A DNA stretch of 64,000 nucleotides, taken from assembly GCF_003863335.1 (NCBI RefSeq), contig NZ_RRAZ01000014.1:57331-121330 (forward strand). Reading direction: 5' to 3'. The notes under the pieces were generated by a model. It had not been told where the DNA came from. It saw only the letters and a list, made by a program, of their open reading frames with translations, and searched no databases. Positions 58,888-64,000 of the stretch are shown here, in pieces. The position numbers were made by a program, and so were the translations under genes. Source of the DNA: Falsigemmobacter faecalis (lineage in GTDB: Bacteria; Pseudomonadota; Alphaproteobacteria; Rhodobacterales; Rhodobacteraceae). Within the stretch, counting starts at the first letter, position 1, and each line of letters opens with the position of its first letter.

Positions 58888-61800
58888 TCAGGCGGCTTTG
58901 GGTCTGGCCGGGCGCAGGCGGGCCACGAGGCGCAGGACCACCACCCAGAAGACCGGGACAAGGAAGATCCCGATGACAGCAGAGGCCGCCATGCCGCCAA
59001 GCACCCCGATGCCGATCGAGTGCTGCGCGGCGGCCCCTGCCCCGGAGGCGAGCGCGAGGGGCAGCACGCCGAGCATGAAAGCGAAGGTCGTCATCAGGAT
59101 GGGGCGCAGGCGCAGGCGGGCGGCGTGGATGGCCGCATCGATGAGGGTCTCGCCCTTATGGTGCAGATCCTGGGCGAATTCGACGATCAGGATGGCGTTT
59201 CGGGCAGCGAGGCCGATGGTCGTCAGCAGGCCGACTTTGAAATAGACGTCGTTTGACTGGCCAAAGAGCAGCGCGGCTGCCAGGGCGCCGAGGATCCCGA
59301 TCGGCACCGTCATCATCACCGCAAGCGGCACCGACCAGCTTTCGTAAAGTGCGGCGAGCGCGAGGAAAACCACCAGAGCGGAGAGCGCGAAGAGAAGCGG
59401 CGCCTGGTTGCCGGACATCCGTTCCTGGTAGGAAAGGCCGGTCCAGGCCGCGCCATAGCCGCCCGGAAGCTCTGCGACCAGCTTTTCCATGGTGGCCATG
59501 GCATCGCCGGAAGAAAGGCCGGGGGCGGCGGCGCCGCTGAGCTCCATGGCGCGGGTGCCGCCGTAGCGGGAGATGGCCTTCGGCTCCTGGTCCCAGGCCT
59601 GATTGGTGAAGGCCCCAAAGGAGACCATTTCGCCCTGGCCGTTGCGGGCATGCCAGAGGTCGATATTTTCAGGCTGAGACCGCGCCCAGGGTTCGCCCTG
59701 GACCACCACGGGGCGGAGTTCCCCGGCGAGGGCGAAGTCATTGACCTCTCGCCCGGAGAAGATCACCGAGAGCATGGAATTGACGGCGGAGAGCGAAAGC
59801 CCGAAGGCCGCCGCCTTTTGCTGGTCGATATCGAGGCGCAGCGCGCTTTGGAAAGCGGTTTCATTGCCGCGCAGGTTCATCACGCGACCGTCGGCCTGGG
59901 CCCGCCGGACCAGCTCAGCCGCCGCCGCAGAGAGCGCTTCCTGGCCCTGGCCGGACTGGTCGATCAGCTGCATGGTGAAGCCCGCCGAGCTGCCGAGGCC
60001 ATTGATCGCCGGGGGTTGCAGCACGAAGACCTGGCCGCCGCGGATATTCATGAAGAAATAGCCATTGGCGCGGTTCACCACCTCTTCGGCGGTGATGCTC
60101 GGGCGCTGTTCATAGTCGCGAAGTTTGACGAACATCATGGCATTGTTCTGCCCCGCGCCGCCGAAGCTGAAGCCGAGCGCGGCAAAAACCGCCTCGACCG
60201 CGTCTTTTTCGGCGGTGAGGAGATAATCCTCGACCTCGGCCACAACGGCGCGGGTCTGGGCATCCGTGGCTCCATCGGGCAGCTGCACCATGGCGAGGAT
60301 CACGCCCTGATCCTCCTGGGGGATGAAAGAGCCGGGCAGCTTTTGAAAGAGCATCCAGACACCGGCGGAGATCGCCAGCAGCAGCACCAGAAAGCGAAAC
60401 GGGCGGCGCACGAAGCGCGAGACCGCCGCGCCATAGCCATTGGTCATCTTATCCAGGCCCCGGTTGAACCAGCGCACGGGCGCGATACCGCCGCCGTGGC
60501 TGCGCCGCCGCAGCAGAGCCGCGCACATCGCAGGCGTCAGGATCAGCGCGACCCCCAACGACAGGACCATGGCCGTGATGATGGTCACTGAGAACTGTCT
60601 ATAGATGATCCCGGTTGAGCCGGACATGAAGGCCATGGGCACAAAGACCGCCGAGAGCACGAGGACGATCCCCACGAGAGCCGAGCTGATCTCATCCATG
60701 CTCTTTTCCGTGGCAGCAACCGCATCGAGCCCCTCTTCCTCCATCACCCGCTCGACGTTTTCGACCACCACGATGGCGTCATCGACCAGCAGGCCGATGG
60801 CCAGCACCATGGCGAACATCGTCAGCGTGTTGATGGTATAGCCCGCCACCGTCAGCACCCCAAAGGTGCCCAGGAGCACCACCGGAATGGCGATCACCGG
60901 GATGATCGTGGCCCGCCAGGACTGCAGGAAGACAAGGATGACGAGGAAGACCAGAAGCACCGCCTCGGCCAGGGTTTTATAGACCTGGTTGATCGAGCGC
61001 TCAACGAAGGGGGAGGTGTCATAGGGATAAGCAACCTCAACCCCCTCTGGCAGCGAGCCCTCGATCTGCGCGATCTGGGCGCGCACGGCCGCGGCGGTAT
61101 CCACCGCATTGGCCCCTGAGGCGAGGTTAACCGCAAAGCCCGCGGCCGGGCGGCCGTTGAACCGCGCCGTCATGGCATAGCTGTCCTGGCCGATCTCAAT
61201 CCGCGCGACATCGCCCAGAAAAACCGTGGAGCCGTCGGTCGCGACCCGCAGCAGGATGCGCTGAAACTCTTCGACCGAGCTGAGCTGGGACTGCGCCGAG
61301 ACCGGGAAGGTGATCCTTTGCCCCTCTGCCGAGGGCAGAGTGCCGATGGAACCCACGGTGACATTGACGTTTTGCTCAGAGACCGCCGCCATGACCTCGG
61401 CGGGGGTGACCTGATACTGGGTCAGTTTCAGCGGATCGAGCCAGATCCGCATGGCATAGCCCGCGCCAAAGACATCGACCGTGCCCACCCCCTGCGTGCG
61501 GCGGATCGGGTCGATGATGCGCTGCGAGACCAGATCGCCCAGCTCAACTGTGCTATGCGCGCCGGTGGTCGAGGCCAGCACCCCCACCAGCAGGATCGAG
61601 GAGGTTGAGCGCGTCACGCTCAGCCCCGTCTGCTGCACGACTGAGGGCAGCTGCGCCGTGGCCAGCTGCAGTTTGTTCTGCACCTGGACCTGCGCCATAT
61701 CCGGGTCGATGCTGTCGTCAAAGGTCAGCGTGACCGAGCCGGAGCCCGAGGTGGAGGAAGAGGTCATATAGACCAGCCCCGCAATCCCCGTCATCGCATC

Positions 61801-61998
61801 CTCGATCACCGAGGTCACTGAATTCGCGACGATTTCCGCCGAAGCCCCGGTATAGGCCGCCCGCACCGAGACCGTGGTGGGCGCAATCTGCGGATATTGC
61901 TCAATCGGCAGGCGGCTGAGGCCGAGCGCCCCTGCCAGCATGACGACCAGCGCCAGAACCCAGGCAAAAACGGGGCGGTGGATGAAGAAGCGCGCCAT
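58888..61998 (-). CDS. RND multidrug efflux pump 2 (HAE1), Arg at relay lysine
   Basis: A 1036-residue pump of the AcrB type. D406-D407 are present in LAIGLLVDDAIVVVENVERV, but the helix-10 relay lysine of AcrB is replaced by Arg933 in TIGLAARNAILIVEFAQDL (codon CGA at 59200-59202). The rest is intact: PVIAIPVVLLGTFGVLTVAG, FIPQEDQGVILAMVQLPDGA, RLRLRPILMTTFAFMLGVLP. It starts six bases after the adaptor stop, with AAGGAG upstream. No outer-membrane factor is linked; it may share the one at 52961. Confidence 0.95.
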   Translation of the reverse strand: MARFFIHRPVFAWVLALVVMLAGALGLSRLPIEQYPQIAPTTVSVRAAYTGASAEIVANSVTSVIEDAMTGIAGLVYMTSSSTSGSGSVTLTFDDSIDPDMAQVQVQNKLQLATAQLPSVVQQTGLSVTRSTSSILLVGVLASTTGAHSTVELGDLVSQRIIDPIRRTQGVGTVDVFGAGYAMRIWLDPLKLTQYQVTPAEVMAAVSEQNVNVTVGSIGTLPSAEGQRITFPVSAQSQLSSVEEFQRILLRVATDGSTVFLGDVARIEIGQDSYAMTARFNGRPAAGFAVNLASGANAVDTAAAVRAQIAQIEGSLPEGVEVAYPYDTSPFVERSINQVYKTLAEAVLLVFLVILVFLQSWRATIIPVIAIPVVLLGTFGVLTVAGYTINTLTMFAMVLAIGLLVDDAIVVVENVERVMEEEGLDAVAATEKSMDEISSALVGIVLVLSAVFVPMAFMSGSTGIIYRQFSVTIITAMVLSLGVALILTPAMCAALLRRRSHGGGIAPVRWFNRGLDKMTNGYGAAVSRFVRRPFRFLVLLLAISAGVWMLFQKLPGSFIPQEDQGVILAMVQLPDGATDAQTRAVVAEVEDYLLTAEKDAVEAVFAALGFSFGGAGQNNAMMFVKLRDYEQRPSITAEEVVNRANGYFFMNIRGGQVFVLQPPAINGLGSSAGFTMQLIDQSGQGQEALSAAAAELVRRAQADGRVMNLRGNETAFQSALRLDIDQQKAAAFGLSLSAVNSMLSVIFSGREVNDFALAGELRPVVVQGEPWARSQPENIDLWHARNGQGEMVSFGAFTNQAWDQEPKAISRYGGTRAMELSGAAAPGLSSGDAMATMEKLVAELPGGYGAAWTGLSYQERMSGNQAPLLFALSALVVFLALAALYESWSVPLAVMMTVPIGILGALAAALLFGQSNDVYFKVGLLTTIGLAARNAILIVEFAQDLHHKGETLIDAAIHAARLRLRPILMTTFAFMLGVLPLALASGAGAAAQHSIGIGVLGGMAASAVIGIFLVPVFWVVVLRLVARLRPARPKAA

Positions 61999-62004
61999 CA
62001 GGCC

Positions 62005-63183
62005 TTACTCCTTCGCCGGAGCGGCAGGAGGCGCCGGCGGGGCCAGTGCCTTTGGCACCCCGCCCTCGGTCAATTCCACCTCAACCGACACGACCTCTGC
62101 GCCGGGCGTCAGTCCGGACAGGCCGTCAACGATCAGCTGCGCCCCCGGCGTCAGCCCCTCGGTGACGATCCAGTGATGCTCAAAGCTGCCCAGATCGCTC
62201 AGCTGATGCTGAACCGCCTTGCCGTTTTCGACCAGAAAGACGTTGAGAAGCCCGGTGCGGGCGCGGCTCGCAGCGGATTGCGAGACCAGATAGCCCTCCC
62301 GCGTGCCGAAAGAGATTTCACCCCGCACGAACTGCCCCGGCAGCAGCTTCAGATCGGGATTGGCGAAGAGAAAGCGGTAATCAATGGCCCCCGTCGTCTG
62401 CGAGACACGAAAGCCCGCGGCCTCAAGCTCACCCGCAACCTCATAGGTTTCGCCGGTTTCAAGGGTCAGGGTGGCGCTGATCTTCTCATTCACCGTCATC
62501 CGACCGGCGCGGATATCGGCCACCACCCGCTGCATCGCCGCCGAGGGCGAGAGAATATCCACCTCAATCGGGTCGAGCCGGGTGATCGTCGCCAGTTCCT
62601 GCGCCTGGCTGGCCGTCACCAGATCCCCGACCGAGACGCTGGCCACACTCGCCACACCGTCAATCGGAGCGCGGATCACCGTCCACTCCAGTTCCGCCTT
62701 CGCGATGGCAAGCTGCGCTTGCGCCGCGCTGACCCGGGCATCGGCCTGCTCTCCCGCCGAGCGGGTGTTCTCCAGATCCGCCCGCGAGACGCCCGAGCCC
62801 ACCAGCTGCTCGGCCCGCGCGAGGCTGGCCGCCGCCTGCCCCGCCGCCGCTTTGGCAGAGCGCACCTCCGCATCTGCACTGGTCACCCGGCTTTCATAAA
62901 CGCCCGGATCGACACGAAACATCTCATCCCCGGCCTTCAGCGGCCGCCCGGCGCGGTAGGAAATCCCGGTGACGAGGCCCGAAACCCTGGGCCGGATCGC
63001 CGCCTCCTCAAAGGCAACTGCCCGCCCCGGCAGCGTCACCCGCTGCGGGATGGGTCCGGGATTGAGGGTCACCACACCCACCTGTTTGGGCGGCACCTGC
63101 GGCGGCACCTGCGCAAGACCCGGGGCAGTGAAAGACGGAAAAAGCAGCAGCGCCGAAACCAGCAGGGATGCAGGGAAATGCAT
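62005..63183 (-). CDS. RND efflux adaptor 2
   Basis: Periplasmic adaptor of 392 residues for pump 2. The signal peptide ends near APGLAQ. It has VTLPGRAVAFEEAAIRPRVS, GLVTGISYRAGRPLKAGDEM, a hairpin with SADAEVRSAKAAAGQAAASL, LEWTVIRAPIDGVASVASVS, VGDLVTASQAQELATITRLD and FLFANPDLKLLPGQFVRGEI. The C-terminus is proline/alanine-rich. AAGGA precedes the ATG. It leads a two-gene unit with pump 2, with no regulator visible upstream before the IS element. Confidence 0.92.
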   Translation of the reverse strand: MHFPASLLVSALLLFPSFTAPGLAQVPPQVPPKQVGVVTLNPGPIPQRVTLPGRAVAFEEAAIRPRVSGLVTGISYRAGRPLKAGDEMFRVDPGVYESRVTSADAEVRSAKAAAGQAAASLARAEQLVGSGVSRADLENTRSAGEQADARVSAAQAQLAIAKAELEWTVIRAPIDGVASVASVSVGDLVTASQAQELATITRLDPIEVDILSPSAAMQRVVADIRAGRMTVNEKISATLTLETGETYEVAGELEAAGFRVSQTTGAIDYRFLFANPDLKLLPGQFVRGEISFGTREGYLVSQSAASRARTGLLNVFLVENGKAVQHQLSDLGSFEHHWIVTEGLTPGAQLIVDGLSGLTPGAEVVSVEVELTEGGVPKALAPPAPPAAPAKE

Positions 63184-63512
63184 GAAATGTCCTTCGTCAG
63201 AAGTTCAGTGACTGCCCATGGCCTTTGCACCCCGAAAATGACCGGGCAGAGCCTGAATTTCCAACTCCGGGAATAGGTAACGGCTCCCCTGCAGAGCGCC
63301 TTTCTTGCCAGTGATCCGACCCGCGTCGACGTCATGACTGCTTTTCAGCGCTTCAAGTCCTGCCCGAAGCAGGCAAACCCCCAGGCCGCTCTGAGCTGAT
63401 CCCCGCAAACCGGGCCGTTTGATGCCGGCGTTTTCGACTACGCGAGCCATTCTCTGACGCCGGACCTCCCTAATGCAAAGTCTTCCGGCTTCGCCCAAGG
63501 GGCAGGCGCCAG
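63184..63512. other. Region between adaptor 2 and IS element, no gene found
   Basis: About 330 bases with no supported gene. Promoter elements for the adaptor-pump unit should lie at its left end, but none stands out, and no AcrR-like operator is present. Short open frames here lack ribosome sites and recognisable motifs; remnants of an interrupted gene cannot be excluded. Confidence 0.4.
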
Positions 63513-63595
63513 TTGATGTGAACCCACAAAACCGGATCATTTGAAACCGGAGTTTTTCGGCTCCCCTTCCCCATGGCCGGGAGGAGTTAAACGCG

Positions 63596-63862
63596 ATGAA
63601 ATCCTCGAAGTTCTCAGACGCGCAAAAGGCGTTCATCCTGAAGCAGGGCGCGGACGGTATGCCGGTGGCGGATCTGTGCCGCAAGGCCGGGATCAGCCCT
63701 GCGACCTCCTTCAGCTGGAAGAAAAAATGCGACGGCATGCTGCCGACGGATATGCGTCGGATGAAGCTGCTCGAGGACGAGAATGCCAAGCTGCGCAAGC
63801 TCGTTGCGGATCTGTCCCTGGATCAAGAGAGGCTGCAGGATGTCCTGCGCCGAATGCTCTGA
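63596..63862 (+). CDS. IS3-family transposase OrfA
   Basis: An 88-residue DNA-binding transposase subunit. A helix-turn-helix (KFSDAQKAFILKQGADGMPV, ADLCRKAGISPATSFSWKKK) is followed by a leucine-zipper-like tail (RRMKLLEDENAKLRKLVADL, SLDQERLQDVLRR), typical of the IS407-like branch. GGAGG lies shortly upstream. orfB follows in the -1 frame. Confidence 0.88.
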   Translation: MKSSKFSDAQKAFILKQGADGMPVADLCRKAGISPATSFSWKKKCDGMLPTDMRRMKLLEDENAKLRKLVADLSLDQERLQDVLRRML

Positions 63863-64000
63863 GGCCTGCCGGGAAGCGTCAGCTTGTCGACCGCATCCTG
63901 GAGTGAAACGTTTCGATCCGGAGGGCCTGCGCGGTCTTCCTCGTCGGGACATCGAGCTCCCATTACAAAGCGCGGCGGCCCGGGCAGGCCAGCATAGAGC
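63840..64000 (+). pseudogene. IS3-family transposase OrfB, 5' part with nonsense codon
   Basis: In the -1 frame relative to OrfA the DNA encodes LRPAGKRQLVDRILE, then a TGA at 63904-63906, then NVSIRRACAVFLVGTSSSHY and KARRPGQASIE, which is the usual start of OrfB. The reading frame is otherwise continuous to the window end. The stop, probably from a TGG tryptophan codon, would truncate the catalytic subunit, so this copy is likely inactive unless read through. Confidence 0.75.

Larger units (their letters stand above)
63513..64000 (+). mobile_element. IS3-family insertion sequence, left part, runs off window
   Basis: Recognised from its orfA and orfB reading frames. The left end is uncertain; TGTGAACCCACAAAACCGG at about 63515 is a plausible terminal repeat because IS3 ends begin TG. 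The right part lies outside the window, so target duplication cannot be checked. Confidence 0.65.

Noticed and set aside
63205..63444. Minus-strand open frame upstream of the IS element as a truncated gene
   Set aside because: No recognisable motif and no start with a ribosome site; could be a remnant but is not supportable.
1..64000. CRISPR arrays, tRNA or rRNA genes, prophage
   Set aside because: No regularly spaced direct repeats, cloverleaf-like or rRNA-like sequences, and no phage structural genes were seen on reading both strands.

Overview
The window is high-GC DNA with dense, often overlapping operons. Gene content and order point to an alphaproteobacterium of the Rhodobacteraceae (Paracoccus/Rhodobacter-like). 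The evidence is a flagellar cluster of the Rhodobacterales type, CtrA-like boxes, a LuxR/LuxI pair, an FdsGBACD formate dehydrogenase, and TRAP and sugar ABC transporters. No tRNA, rRNA or CRISPR was seen.

1-4.4 kb: the 3' part of bioY, a luxR-type regulator, a small membrane protein, a luxI-type acyl-homoserine lactone synthase (convergent with luxR) and an MFS exporter. 4.5-23.0 kb: a flagellar cluster in four blocks. fliP, fliN, a fliH-like gene and fliF run left from one divergent promoter. fliL, an unknown gene, a motE-like gene, motA, a large periplasmic protein, a lytic transglycosylase, flhA, fliR, flhB and a fliJ-like candidate run right. A second divergent promoter drives flgB, flgC, fliE, fliQ, flgF, flgG, flgA, flgH and a second fliL to the left, and fliI to the right. 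The cluster supplies export gate, MS ring, rod, L ring and one stator half. motB, flgE, flgI, fliG, fliM, hook and filament genes are not in the window.

23.0-28.9 kb: the NAD-linked molybdenum formate dehydrogenase operon fdsG-fdsB-fdsA-fdhD-fdsD. 29.0-38.7 kb: a tyrosine phosphatase, a short Hsp70-like ATPase, two hydroxyacid dehydrogenases, a LysR regulator, a PLP aminotransferase and a TRAP transporter whose binding protein is convergent with its membrane genes. 38.8-50.5 kb: a pirin, then a leftward seven-gene locus (permease, binding protein, permease-propeller fusion, stand-alone propeller, double ATPase, alcohol dehydrogenase, aldehyde dehydrogenase) with a LysR gene upstream. It reads as uptake and oxidation of an unidentified sugar, polyol or lactone. 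The permease fused to a strictosidine-synthase-like beta-propeller, next to a paralogous free propeller, is the most unusual feature of the window.

50.5-63.2 kb: an unrecognised protein, an acetamidase/formamidase, a TetR regulator with an AcrR-like operator, a tripartite efflux operon (outer-membrane factor, adaptor, RND pump) and a convergent second RND pump with its adaptor. 63.5-64.0 kb: the left part of an IS3-family element with a nonsense codon in its second frame, running off the window.

The strongest leads are the fused-propeller transport locus, the TTAA-N7-TTAA-like boxes at both divergent flagellar promoters, the related GATAGA palindromes at the fds and LysR promoters, and residue changes in FlhB (NPEH) and the second RND pump (Arg933). 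Functional assignments come from reading motifs and gene order; no database search was run.
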